Positions 25,876 through 34,888 of a stretch of DNA of 50,729 bases are shown here, piece by piece. The position numbers and the translations under genes are program-made. The stretch is from an uncultured Saprospiraceae bacterium. GTDB taxonomy: Bacteria; Bacteroidota; Bacteroidia; Chitinophagales; Saprospiraceae. The notes under the pieces were generated by a model. The model made no database searches. It worked only from the letters and a program-made list of their open reading frames with translations, and was not told where the DNA came from. The stretch spans positions 1-50,729 of the forward strand of contig CAKZTD010000126.1 of assembly GCA_937921595.1 (NCBI GenBank). Direction: 5' to 3'. The first letter of the stretch is position 1; each line of letters opens with the position of its first letter.

Positions 25876-28140
25876 TTAGCGAATCAAGGTAGCAAAACCT
25901 TTCAATTGAAAGTTATTTTTTCGTGGCCCGGTATAAGTAACCACATAAACATATACACCATTCGGAGAATCTCTTCCTATATTCTTCTTTTTACCATTCC
26001 ATCCACGATGAGGGTCGTTTGTTTGAAAAACTTCTTCTCCCCAACGATTCCATATCGTCATGGTGAAGTTTTCCATCCCTTCTGTTATTCCATTTCCTAT
26101 AAAGAAGTCATTCGTTCCATCACTATTAGGTGTAAAAGCATTCGGTACAAAATAAGTAACCCGAGGCACAACATCTAAGAATTGGATAAGGGTATCCATA
26201 CACCCACTTGCATGAGTAACAATCAAAGTAATTTGTTGAGTTCCTGTATCTGGAAAGGTATACGTAGGGTTTTGATCATAAGAAACGCCATCTCCATCAA
26301 AATCCCAGTACCAAAATGATGGTTCAAAAGAAAGATCCGTAAAGTCGACAACAGGATCAAAACTATTTACTTCTTGAGGTGAAAAAGAAAAATCTGCAAT
26401 CGGTGCTGGTCGAACCACAATCAATCCTTGCCAGGCATCTTCTATAAAACAACCAATTGGAGACGTTACTTGCAATGATATGTCATAAACACCTGGCTCA
26501 TCATAAGTATGAGTTGGGCTTACTTCCCCACTACCATTTCCATCACCAAAATCCCAAACAATATCATAAGTCGAATCAATAGGGATAGAAAGATTATTAA
26601 AAACTACCTCCTGAGGTGCACAACCATTAGCTGCACTAGGTTCAATAATCAAAATCGGAGGAGCTGGAGTCCATGGAACGATCTGTAATTCAGTATCCTG
26701 ACAGCCATTTTCGTCTGTTACAGTCAATGATACGGGAATATTTCCAGGGCTATTTAACATATAGACAGGGCTCGGCTCATCACTAGTTCCTTGAATACCT
26801 TGCTCAAAACTCCAAAGCCAATCAGTAATCGCATTCGGTCCTGCACCAGAAAAAGATAAATCCGTAAAAGTTATCGGGCCGGCAACACAGGTATCGTAAG
26901 CAGAAGTAAAATCTGCCTGAATTTCTGGGTATACATTGACATTAATAAAAGCAGTATCATTACAATCAGGATCATTTGGGTTCAAAACAAGAATTCCTTG
27001 ATAAGTTCCAATCGATGGAAAAGTAATCGTAGGCTCCCATTCTGTAAAAGTCTGATCTGTTCCGTTTATATCAAAAGTCCAGAAGAACTCATCAATGAAT
27101 TGCTGTTGAATACTATTATTTCCAAAAGTGATCGTATTGTTTCCACAAGAATTTATAACAAATTCCTGAGCGCTAATAATTGAATCAAATTCTACACGAG
27201 CATCAACTGTCGTTTCACAAAGGCTAACATTAAACTGAAAATCTCGTCTGACCTGACTCAATAAAACTCCATTCCTATACTCACTAACACAAACTCCAAC
27301 CACATATTGGCCAATAATATTTGGAACTCCACTAATTATTCCCGTAACTGGATCAATAGTCACCTGTGGGTCTCCTCCCATAGGATCCAATTCGGAATAA
27401 GTGGACAAAATATATTGAACAGGATCAAAAGGAGGTGGACATGGCGTTATTGGCTTAACACCTTCACAACCATCTGCATTTCCAGGGTTCTCCGTAGTTC
27501 CCAAAGGCCCACCACCTAAAAGTGGTGCACAAAATTCATAAACCAATTGATCTCCTTCTGCATCCGTAGCTGAATGGTCAAAAAACAAAGGCGATCCAAC
27601 ACAGATTACAATAGGAGGAAAATCATTATAAACAGGAGAGTTGTTACATACCGCTTGAGCCTCAGCTGTTACTTCAACCGTATATGTAGCTCCAGAATCT
27701 TCTGGATTTTGAATATTTGAAATCGTATTGTTTCGACAACATCTCTGATAAATCACATGGTAACTACCATCGATAACTGGTAAATTTACAGTAAAAGTAT
27801 ACCTAGCTTCCTCTACACAAAGATTAGAGGGAGGAATAACACAAGGGTCATCAGGAGGCGAAATTGGCCCTTGACTAGTAATATTGACCAATAATTCATT
27901 CACAACAGAATAATTATTTCCTACTTGACTAAAAATAGAAAAATATGCAGGATCATCATAAAAAGCTCCTCCAGTAGTTGGGTCACAATCTCTATAAACA
28001 AACATGGTAAAGGTATAGGAACCATTTCCATTACAGATATAAGTAACCTCTCCTCCAATAATATGCTTAGCACTTGCCTCATATGAAAAAGCAAAAAAGA
28101 AAAGAAATGTAAATATTATTGAAATTCGATTTAGGTTCAA
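25876..28140 (-). CDS. PKD-domain protein with gliding-motility (CHU_C/T9SS type B) C-terminus, copy 3
   Basis: The 754-residue protein has a signal peptide (MNLNRISIIFTFLFFFAFSY...ASA) followed by KHIIGGEVTYICNGNGSYTF, the RCCRNNTISNI block, PKD units (DWLWSFEQGIQGTSDEP, VWDFGDGNGSGEVSP and YWDFDGDGVSYDQNP) and a C-terminal CHU_C domain (VTYFVPNAFTPNSDGTN ... NRWGEEVFQTNDP). It is clearly homologous to the other two copies but more divergent, so it split off first. It has an extra Pro/Gly/Cys-rich insertion (DGCEGVKPITPCPPPFDP). Type B sorting proteins are T9SS cargo. Confidence 0.93.
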   Translation of the reverse strand: MNLNRISIIFTFLFFFAFSYEASAKHIIGGEVTYICNGNGSYTFTMFVYRDCDPTTGGAFYDDPAYFSIFSQVGNNYSVVNELLVNITSQGPISPPDDPCVIPPSNLCVEEARYTFTVNLPVIDGSYHVIYQRCCRNNTISNIQNPEDSGATYTVEVTAEAQAVCNNSPVYNDFPPIVICVGSPLFFDHSATDAEGDQLVYEFCAPLLGGGPLGTTENPGNADGCEGVKPITPCPPPFDPVQYILSTYSELDPMGGDPQVTIDPVTGIISGVPNIIGQYVVGVCVSEYRNGVLLSQVRRDFQFNVSLCETTVDARVEFDSIISAQEFVINSCGNNTITFGNNSIQQQFIDEFFWTFDINGTDQTFTEWEPTITFPSIGTYQGILVLNPNDPDCNDTAFINVNVYPEIQADFTSAYDTCVAGPITFTDLSFSGAGPNAITDWLWSFEQGIQGTSDEPSPVYMLNSPGNIPVSLTVTDENGCQDTELQIVPWTPAPPILIIEPSAANGCAPQEVVFNNLSIPIDSTYDIVWDFGDGNGSGEVSPTHTYDEPGVYDISLQVTSPIGCFIEDAWQGLIVVRPAPIADFSFSPQEVNSFDPVVDFTDLSFEPSFWYWDFDGDGVSYDQNPTYTFPDTGTQQITLIVTHASGCMDTLIQFLDVVPRVTYFVPNAFTPNSDGTNDFFIGNGITEGMENFTMTIWNRWGEEVFQTNDPHRGWNGKKKNIGRDSPNGVYVYVVTYTGPRKNNFQLKGFATLIR

Positions 28141-28395
28141 AATTTTTAGTTTTAGCTCAGAAATAAGGAGTGTTCTGTTTTCAGGTTTTAAAATACCTGA
28201 TTTATGGTAAAAAACCCAATTTCTGTAAGATTTCGTATGCTTTATATATTACAAAACGCCAAAGACCGTTTTAAGTGTCTATAACATTACAATTTTTATG
28301 TAAAAGTAGTTGTATAAAAACATAATTATATTTCAATATATTGCGTTTTTCTTTCAAAATTTTGTTCTTAACCTTCGTCAAAGTTTGGATCAAAT

Positions 28396-28428
28396 TTTGA
28401 TATTTTATTATTTATAATATAAGGTTTG
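28396..28428 (+). promoter_or_regulatory. Putative promoter of the Sua5/YrdC gene
   Basis: TTTG (28396-28399) and TAAGGTTTG (28420-28428) are separated by 20 bp. The downstream box has one base more than the TAnnTTTG consensus. It lies about 80 bp before the ATG in the 366-bp divergent gap 28141-28506, in which nothing else is seen. Confidence 0.35.
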
Positions 28429-28506
28429 TTGATTTCCTTTTTTAAACAAATCCTAAACTCCCATACATGGCTGAATTTTTAAAACTTTTTCTTCAATAAA
28501 GCTAGA

Positions 28507-29103
28507 ATGACTAATACAAAATTAAAAACTTTTATGTTCGAAAAAGACAATTTGGAAAACATAAAAGCAGTTTTGGAGAATGGAGGACTAATTTTATACC
28601 CTACTGATACGATTTGGGGTATTGGATGTGACGCCACGAATCCAGAAGCTGTTGAAAAAATCTACGAACTCAAACAACGAGAACGTAACAAAGGCCTTAT
28701 TATCTTGGTCGATTCTGTAGAAATGATGAAACAATATGTAGAACATATCCACCCGCGTGTGGACACCCTCCTACTCCATCATGTACGCCCACTTACTCTT
28801 ATTTTTGAAAATGCTCGAAATCTTCCGAAGAATATGATTTCTCCCGATGGAAGTATTGCGATCAGATTGGTTCAAGATGATTATTGTAAAAACCTGATAA
28901 CTACTTTGGGGAAACCTCTAGTCTCTACTTCTGCTAATATCAGCAACGAACCATTCCCAGCCAATTTTGGCGAGATCAGTAGTGCGATCATCGAAGGTGT
29001 CGATTATGTTTTCAAACAAAGACGCTACGAAAAAGAAAGTAAAGAACCCAGTGTCATTGTAAAAGCTATGACTGATGGAGAATTGATCTTTCTTAGAGAG
29101 TAA
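28507..29103 (+). CDS. Sua5/YciO/YrdC-family protein (putative threonylcarbamoyl-AMP synthase)
   Basis: The 198-residue product has the YrdC fold: GGLILYPTDTIWGIGCDATNPEAVEKIYELKQR near the N-terminus with the KxR-type lysine/arginine of the active site, then GSIAIRLVQDDYCKNLI and the STSANIS motif. TsaC/Sua5 makes the threonylcarbamoyl-adenylate used for the t6A modification of tRNA. The lack of the C-terminal Sua5 domain puts it in the short TsaC-like group, and YciO paralogues cannot be excluded. The ATG at 28507 is used; Met10 (28534) is an alternative start. The gene is alone on the plus strand and is followed by a foldback repeat. Confidence 0.88.
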   Translation: MTNTKLKTFMFEKDNLENIKAVLENGGLILYPTDTIWGIGCDATNPEAVEKIYELKQRERNKGLIILVDSVEMMKQYVEHIHPRVDTLLLHHVRPLTLIFENARNLPKNMISPDGSIAIRLVQDDYCKNLITTLGKPLVSTSANISNEPFPANFGEISSAIIEGVDYVFKQRRYEKESKEPSVIVKAMTDGELIFLRE

Positions 29104-29212
29104 CCAAGTTAACAGTGGAACAAATTAATAGAGGAACAAGTTAACAAACTGTCAATACGACATTGCTAACCTGTTCCTTTGTTGTTTTATTCCTCTACTA
29201 ACCTATTCACTT
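29104..29212. repeat. Imperfect foldback of the AACAAGTTnAC family, copy 1
   Basis: The left arm (about 29104-29152) contains AAGTTAACAGTGGAACAAAT and AGAGGAACAAGTTAACA. The right arm (about 29166-29220) contains TGTTCCTTTGTTG and TTCCTCTACTAACC, which are roughly inverse complements. It follows the Sua5/YrdC stop codon directly and belongs to the same family as 30600-30678. Confidence 0.55.
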
Positions 29213-29246
29213 GCTTTAACCTTTCTTTAACTTTCCACTCGGAAAC

Positions 29247-29278
29247 TTTGACAAAATAAATTTTGTTAAGTATATTTG
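29247..29278 (+). promoter_or_regulatory. Promoter of the first NTPase gene
   Basis: TTTG (29247-29250), 20 bp spacer, TATATTTG (29271-29278) is the best fit in the window to the Bacteroidota -33/-7 consensus. It predicts a leader of about 155 nt before the ATG at 29443. Confidence 0.6.
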
Positions 29279-29442
29279 AGATGACAAATTATTTTTTGTT
29301 AAAAATACTCTAGTAAGTTTTACAACGTTTAACGAGTACAACTAACTAAACAGAAATAATGCAAATTTTTAATTTGCTACACTTCTGAAAAATTCAAAGA
29401 GCATGCAACTCATCTCCATTTTTCAATAATCTACGAACATAC

Positions 29443-30591
29443 ATGAAAAATATTGTAGGTCAAACACCTAGAGGCAAGGACTTTTTTCCGAGAAAAAAGA
29501 TCATCGAAAAGCTATACCGAAGACTAGATTCGGGTAGTCACATCTACATCTCTGCTCCACGCCGAGCCGGTAAGACATCTATCATGCGATACCTGGAAGA
29601 CTTTCCGCAAGACGGTTATGCTTTTGTATATGTCAGCGTGGAAGATATTGAAGACAGTGAAAACTATTTCAAATTGCTGTCTGAAGAATTGCTGGAAAGC
29701 AAAGCGGTCGGCAAGCTGATGAAAGCTTCTGAGAAAGTCTCTTCTATTTTCGAGCGGTTCAAAGAACATGTCAAAAGAATCAAACTTTGGAACATTGAAT
29801 TTGAAGCACCCGAAAGAATCAAACCAAAATATATCGACGAATTTGAAAAATTGATGCGAGAAATGGATACTTCTGATTTCTGCATTGTCGTCCTTGTTGA
29901 TGAATTTCCGATTTGTCTAGAACGAATTATTTCTGAGCATGGCCCCAAAGATGCTGTTGAGTTTTTACATTCGAATAGAAGCATTCGACAAAGAATCAAA
30001 AAAGGAATTCAGTTCGTTTATACTGGTTCTATAGGTTTACCAAACATCACCCGCAAGTTGAATGCAACTGCGACAATCAATGATTTAAATGTGGTTTCTG
30101 TACCTCCCCTCTCTGAGAAAGAAGCTGGAGAATTCATTCGTAAACTTTTAAAAACTTATGGTGTAAAATACGAAGTTGGAGCCGTTAAATATTTGATGAG
30201 CAGATTAAAATGGTTAATCCCATTTATGATTCAATTAATTGCTCAAATGCTAATTGATGATTTTGATTCTAAATCAGAGCGTGTTTCAAAAGAAACGATT
30301 GACAAAGTCTTAGACAAAGCCAGTAATCATCGTTATAATTTATATTTCGAAAATTATTACAGCCGTCTGGACAAAACCCTTCCTAAGGCAGAAAGTCAAA
30401 TCGCTAAGCATATACTTTTATTGATTGCTCAACAAGATACTGTTCCTTTGGAAGCTTTAAAACAATTGAAAGATGCACCAAGAGTTTTAGAAATTCTAGA
30501 ATTCGATGGCTACATCAATAATCAGGATAATGTATTTAGTTTCAATTCACCAATATTACAAATGTGGTGGAAGAAATATGCAGTAGAATAA
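29443..30591 (+). CDS. P-loop ATPase of the archaeal-ATPase/STAND-like type
   Basis: The 382-residue protein opens with FFPRKKIIEKLYRRL and a Walker A motif APRRAGKTS (residues 38-46). Walker B is CIVVLVDEFP with Asp153 and Glu154, and a sensor-1-like stretch is FVYTGSIGLPNI. A helical region (PPLSEKEAGEFIRKLL) and a C-terminal winged-helix-like part (LLIAQQDTVPLEALKQLKDAPRVLEILEFDGYI) follow. This is the build of ATPase_2/PF01637-like proteins, often regulators or partners in unknown systems. No effector domain is attached. It lies between two foldback repeats and directly upstream of a larger NTPase gene; a joint function is plausible but not shown. Confidence 0.85.
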   Translation: MKNIVGQTPRGKDFFPRKKIIEKLYRRLDSGSHIYISAPRRAGKTSIMRYLEDFPQDGYAFVYVSVEDIEDSENYFKLLSEELLESKAVGKLMKASEKVSSIFERFKEHVKRIKLWNIEFEAPERIKPKYIDEFEKLMREMDTSDFCIVVLVDEFPICLERIISEHGPKDAVEFLHSNRSIRQRIKKGIQFVYTGSIGLPNITRKLNATATINDLNVVSVPPLSEKEAGEFIRKLLKTYGVKYEVGAVKYLMSRLKWLIPFMIQLIAQMLIDDFDSKSERVSKETIDKVLDKASNHRYNLYFENYYSRLDKTLPKAESQIAKHILLLIAQQDTVPLEALKQLKDAPRVLEILEFDGYINNQDNVFSFNSPILQMWWKKYAVE

Positions 30592-30599
30592 ATCAATAG

Positions 30600-30678
30600 A
30601 ACAAGTTCACAAGTGAATAAGTTAGCCATTAATCGAGCTAATTTGTTCACTTGTTCATTTATTAACTTGCTAACTTAA
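30600..30678. repeat. Foldback of the AACAAGTTnAC family, copy 2
   Basis: AAGTGAATAAGTTAGC (left arm, ending near 30629) pairs with GCTAATTTGTTCACTT (right arm, from 30640) with two mismatches; the outer parts, rich in AACAAGTT and AACTTG, pair less well. It fills nearly all of the 93 bp between the two NTPase genes. Confidence 0.7.
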
Positions 30679-30684
30679 TCCTTT

Positions 30685-32847
30685 ATGCTAGATTCAAAAT
30701 CCCGTAAGCAAAGAGCAACCGTCAATTTCTTATACAATCCACAAAGCTTGTCCAAAGGTGATTTGATTGATTCTTTTATCGTTCGACAAAAAACATTTGA
30801 CCGGATATTTAAAGAAATCAAAAAGGCGAAGATGCAACACCCCGAACAGCATCTTCTGATCGAAGGGAAACGAGGGATGGGAAAAACAACCATGCTACTT
30901 CGCTTAGCTTATGAGATTGAGAATAATTCTAGCATGAGCAAATGGTTGGTTCCATTGGTTTTTAATGAAGAAGAATATAGTATTCGAAAATTGTTCAAAC
31001 TTTGGGAAAGAGTAGCTGAACTTTTAGGCGAAAAATCTAAAATATTCAAAGGGCTTCGTGGCAAAATGAAACTACTGTCTGCTGCTCATAATTCTGACGA
31101 AGAATATGAAAAAGAGGCATTTGATTTATTAACTAAAACCTTAAATGAAAATCGCAAAAAGATCATCTTGTTCATTGATAATGCAACAGATATGTTTAGC
31201 AAGTTTTCAGATAAAGATGCTCATCGTTTTCGAAAAGTTTTACAAACATCTGCAGAAATAAGAATCGTTGCAGCTTCAGCTATTCCAGTTCGCCCTTTCT
31301 ATGATTACAGGCATCCATTCTATGAATTTTTTAAAATAGAATACCTTCAAGGTTTAGATACTACGGAAACTTTTGAACTATTGTCAACTCTTGGAGAGTT
31401 GTATCCACACAAAGATATTGAGTCTATTTTAGAAAATCAAAAAGGAAGAATCGAAGCACTTCGTAGATTAACCGGTGGTGTGATCAGAACCATCCTCTTA
31501 CTATTCGAACTATTTATTGATGATGAAGGAGGTGAAGCTTTTCAGGACTTGGAAACGGTACTTGATCGGGTAACTCCTTTATACAAACACCGAATGGATG
31601 ATCTGCCAGCCATGCAACAGGAGATCGTTGAAGCCATCGCTTTGAGTTGGGATGCCATTTCTGTCAAAGAAATCGCACAAGTGACGAGGATGGAAAGTAA
31701 GGTTATTTCTGCGCAATTAAGTCTATTGGTTAAAAACGATACGGTCCATAAAATTCGAACCAATACTAAAAATAACCTCTATCAAATCAGCGAACGTTTT
31801 TTCAATATATGGTACCTGATGCGCAATGGTCGAAACAGCGATCATAACCGAGTCATTTGGTTGGTTCGCTTCCTTGAAGAATGGTGTGATGAAGTAGAAA
31901 TAACCGAACGAGCCAAAAAGCATATTACACATATAAAAAATGGAAAGTACAACTCTATGTCTGCGTTCCATATAACAGAAGCTTTGGCTTTTACCAAACA
32001 TATCCCCGCAGATATACAACATGAACTCTTAGAAAATACGCGTCAGTATTTGGCAAAAACGACTGAAGATTTGGCAAAAAAATTATCGAAATCTGATCTC
32101 ACTCTATACAAAAAAGCGATGATCCTTTTTGAAGATGATCAATACTCAAATGCATTGCCACTACTTTTAAAAATGAAAAACAAGGATCATATCAAGATCG
32201 CTTTTGCTCATGAAAAAGTAAATCAAAATTTTGATCAGGCAGAAGCTTTTTATCAAAAAGCAGTCGACGAAGGTACACCTCATGCGAATTATTTTATGGC
32301 AACGCTTTACCATAACCAAGAGCATAAATTCAGGAAAGCAGAACAAAGTTATCAAGCAGCTATCCAAGAAGGGAATGCAGAAGCAGCTTTCGCTCTAGCG
32401 ACTTTATACCTTGGCAAAAAGAAATTTGACAAAGCACAGAACACTTTTAAAAACGCAATCGATCTCGGGAATTTTGACGCCAAATTAATGCTCGTTTTCA
32501 TGGATCTTTCCGTTTTAAAAAACGACTACGAAGCAGAATCTAATCTGATCCAAATTTTAAATCAAGAGGAAATCCTAAATCAAAATTTCGATTTCTCCAT
32601 CGAACGAGTAAAACTCCTCGGCCTAGGTTTTGTATTCTTACTCTCTAAAGGTCATTTTGATTTTCTGTATCATTTTTTCAATAATGAAAAAGCAATGGCC
32701 AATCAATTTAAGGATCGCTTTAAACCAATTTATTATGCGCTTCTTTACTTCCTTAAGGAACAATATCCTAATGAGTATTTGCGAATGGGAATTGAATTGA
32801 AGGAAACGGTGGAAGAGATTGTAGAACAGGTAGAGATGATGAAATAA
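30685..32847 (+). CDS. STAND-like NTPase with TPR/Sel1-like repeats
   Basis: The 720-residue protein has a P-loop NTPase domain (Walker A GKRGMGKTT, residues 61-69; Walker B LFIDNATDMF with Asp165 followed by Asn instead of Glu), a winged helix near residues 310-370 (WDAISVKEIAQVTRMESKVI) and, from about residue 470, TPR/Sel1-like helical repeats (AEAFYQKAVDEGTPHANYFM, AEQSYQAAIQEGNAEAAFAL, KAQNTFKNAIDLGNFDAKL). This is the plan of STAND-type signalling NTPases, where the repeats sense a ligand. There is no recognisable effector domain at the N-terminus. Being next to another P-loop ATPase in the same direction suggests they work together. Function unknown. Confidence 0.85.
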   Translation: MLDSKSRKQRATVNFLYNPQSLSKGDLIDSFIVRQKTFDRIFKEIKKAKMQHPEQHLLIEGKRGMGKTTMLLRLAYEIENNSSMSKWLVPLVFNEEEYSIRKLFKLWERVAELLGEKSKIFKGLRGKMKLLSAAHNSDEEYEKEAFDLLTKTLNENRKKIILFIDNATDMFSKFSDKDAHRFRKVLQTSAEIRIVAASAIPVRPFYDYRHPFYEFFKIEYLQGLDTTETFELLSTLGELYPHKDIESILENQKGRIEALRRLTGGVIRTILLLFELFIDDEGGEAFQDLETVLDRVTPLYKHRMDDLPAMQQEIVEAIALSWDAISVKEIAQVTRMESKVISAQLSLLVKNDTVHKIRTNTKNNLYQISERFFNIWYLMRNGRNSDHNRVIWLVRFLEEWCDEVEITERAKKHITHIKNGKYNSMSAFHITEALAFTKHIPADIQHELLENTRQYLAKTTEDLAKKLSKSDLTLYKKAMILFEDDQYSNALPLLLKMKNKDHIKIAFAHEKVNQNFDQAEAFYQKAVDEGTPHANYFMATLYHNQEHKFRKAEQSYQAAIQEGNAEAAFALATLYLGKKKFDKAQNTFKNAIDLGNFDAKLMLVFMDLSVLKNDYEAESNLIQILNQEEILNQNFDFSIERVKLLGLGFVFLLSKGHFDFLYHFFNNEKAMANQFKDRFKPIYYALLYFLKEQYPNEYLRMGIELKETVEEIVEQVEMMK

Positions 32848-32869
32848 ACTACCAAGTCGCCAACAGGCC

Positions 32870-32919
32870 AAGTCTTCAATGGGTCAAGGAATCAAAGCCC
32901 TTGAAGACTTCGCATTTTT
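32870..32919 (+). terminator. Terminator after the second NTPase gene
   Basis: AAGTCTTCAA (32870-32879) with GGG (32881-32883) pairs with CCC and TTGAAGACTT (32898-32910), followed by CGCATTTTT. A strong plus-strand intrinsic terminator just upstream of the alpha-galactosidase gene, separating the two transcripts. Confidence 0.8.
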
Positions 32920-32934
32920 CCCTATCTTGCGATC

Positions 32935-34650
32935 ATGTCTTTTACTACTACCCTATCCTACAATGACCAATCTGTCCTTCTCGTTCCTGGGAAGATGACT
33001 TTCTTTGATGAGTTGTATGTTGACTATAAAGTTGAAACTAAAAATAACTCGACTCGGATTACGATGATGATTCATCCTAAGCAAAAAGTTACTTTAAAAA
33101 AATTGACCTTAGAACGGTCTTGTAATTTCAGTCCTGCTGATCGCATTTTCTGCAATGGATTTCAGTCTTGGTCAGAGAGCCGAGAATATAGAGCAGATGA
33201 GCGGATCCAAAAATTGATGTCACTTGCAAAATCAAAACTGCAATACTATGGTGATACTCATTTTGATTTTATAAAACGAGACAAAGGTCACTTTCATTCT
33301 TGGACTTATGGCTATGTTCGAAAAGGTAAAAAGATTGATTTTATAGGTTCATTAAATGAACGAACAGCTTTCACTATTTTACAGTATGATCGTAATAAGA
33401 ATACGGTCAGCATTGAAAAAGAATGTGAAAGTTTAGAAATTTCTCACTCCTTTCCAATCTTAGATATTTTCATTGCCGAAGGTCAGGAATCATGGGTTTT
33501 CAATGAGTATTTTAACGCCATGGATACTCCTCCGATAAAGGCTCCAAAATTAACTGGCTGGACCAGTTGGTATAATTACTATACAGATATTTCCGAGGAA
33601 ATTATTTTAAAAAATGCGGATGCTTTTGTTGAAAAAAAAGCTCCTATCGATATTATCCAAATCGATGATGGTTATCAAAAATATATCGGAGATTGGTTAC
33701 AAATCAAAAGCAGTTTTCCAAATGGGATGCAACATGTTGCTCAGCAAATTAAATCCAAAGGTTTTAAGGCCGGGATTTGGATGGCACCGTTTGTTTGCGA
33801 AACAGCCTCTGATATTTTTAAAACAAAACAACATTGGCTTTTAAAAGATAAAGATGGAAACCCCATCAAAGCAGGTTACACTCCGCTTTGGGGTGGCTGG
33901 TTTTATGCTTTGAATTTTTACAATAAAGAAGTTCAGGATTACCTCATGGGTGTCTTTAAAATTGCTTTGGAAAAATGGGGTTATGATTTAGTAAAACTGG
34001 ATTTCCTTTATGCCGCATGCATCCAACCTCCGCCAAATAAAACGCGTGGACAGATGATGAATGACGCAATGGAGTTTCTTCGAAGAACCGTTGGCAACAA
34101 ATGGATTTTAGGATGTGGAGTGCCTTTGGGGGCTGCATTTGGTAAAGTGGATTATTGTCGGATTGGTGCTGACATTCATTTAAAATGGGAGCATAATTTT
34201 TTAAAATTTATTGGTAATCGGGAACGGGTTTCTACGATTTTGGCTTTGCGATCAGTCCTTGGTCGCTGGCAATTAAATGGTCGCGTTTTTCATAATGACC
34301 CCGATGTTATTTTGCTTCGGGATAAGAATATTAAACTCACATCGACTCAGCAATTTACAGTGTTGATTATAAATACACTACTTGGAGATTTAATTTTCAC
34401 TTCTGATTATATCGCCGAATATTCGGAAGAACAATATGCGGAGTTTTTAAATATTTATAAATGGAGAAATAGCGAAATTAAAAGTGTGGAACTAGTAGAA
34501 TTTGATTTGTATTTGATCCGTTTTAGAAATGATAATATGAATTGGGTTTGCGCTTGTAATTTGACGAAGAAAACTCGGAGCGTTGTGATAGGAAAGCAGA
34601 CTGTTAAGTTGGAGGGTTTTGAGAGTATGATACTGAGTGATAAGGGATAG
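32935..34650 (+). CDS. Alpha-galactosidase-like glycoside hydrolase (GH36 type)
   Basis: The 571-residue protein has a beta-sandwich N-terminus followed by a TIM barrel. Barrel motifs are GWTSWYNYYTDI (208-219), IIQIDDGYQ (240-248), FKAGIWMAPFV and LVKLDFLYAA with the presumed nucleophile Asp356; CRIGADIHLKW with Asp413 is the likely acid/base region. These match GH36-family alpha-galactosidases. There is no signal peptide, so it should act in the cytoplasm, perhaps on imported alpha-galactosides. No transporter or regulator lies next to it. Its stop codon (34648-34650) lies inside the first linker of hairpin array B. Confidence 0.9.
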   Translation: MSFTTTLSYNDQSVLLVPGKMTFFDELYVDYKVETKNNSTRITMMIHPKQKVTLKKLTLERSCNFSPADRIFCNGFQSWSESREYRADERIQKLMSLAKSKLQYYGDTHFDFIKRDKGHFHSWTYGYVRKGKKIDFIGSLNERTAFTILQYDRNKNTVSIEKECESLEISHSFPILDIFIAEGQESWVFNEYFNAMDTPPIKAPKLTGWTSWYNYYTDISEEIILKNADAFVEKKAPIDIIQIDDGYQKYIGDWLQIKSSFPNGMQHVAQQIKSKGFKAGIWMAPFVCETASDIFKTKQHWLLKDKDGNPIKAGYTPLWGGWFYALNFYNKEVQDYLMGVFKIALEKWGYDLVKLDFLYAACIQPPPNKTRGQMMNDAMEFLRRTVGNKWILGCGVPLGAAFGKVDYCRIGADIHLKWEHNFLKFIGNRERVSTILALRSVLGRWQLNGRVFHNDPDVILLRDKNIKLTSTQQFTVLIINTLLGDLIFTSDYIAEYSEEQYAEFLNIYKWRNSEIKSVELVEFDLYLIRFRNDNMNWVCACNLTKKTRSVVIGKQTVKLEGFESMILSDKG

Positions 34651-34888
34651 ATCCTCCCAAAGATCGGATAGGGACAGATTGCCTACGGCAATAGGGATAG
34701 ATTCGGCGAAGCCGAATAGAGTAAAATTCAGCAACAAAACATGGAAATCATTAATTAATTTTATTGAGAAATCAAAGACTACGTCACTATTGCCGTAGGC
34801 AATCTATCCCTATCATCGAAGATGATCTATCCCTCAAACTCTATCGTGACGAAGGAACGATCTATCCCTATTTCGACTACATCGAAAT
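34651..34888. repeat. Covarying-hairpin array B (two facing arms)
   Basis: Left arm: a weak ATCC...GGAT unit (34651-34669), ATTGCC-TAC-GGCAAT (34678-34692) and ATTCGGC-GAA-GCCGAAT (34701-34717). Right arm, inverted: ATTGCC-GTA-GGCAAT (34789-34803), ATCATC-GAA-GATGAT (34812-34826), ATCGT...ACGAT (34843-34861) and ATTTCGA-CTACA-TCGAAAT (34870-34888). Linkers are TAGGGATAG or CTATCCCTA. The second left-arm unit is the exact reverse complement of the first right-arm unit. The centre (34718-34788) is 71 bp. The array fills the gap between two convergent genes, and both take their TAG stop from array linkers. Confidence 0.88.
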
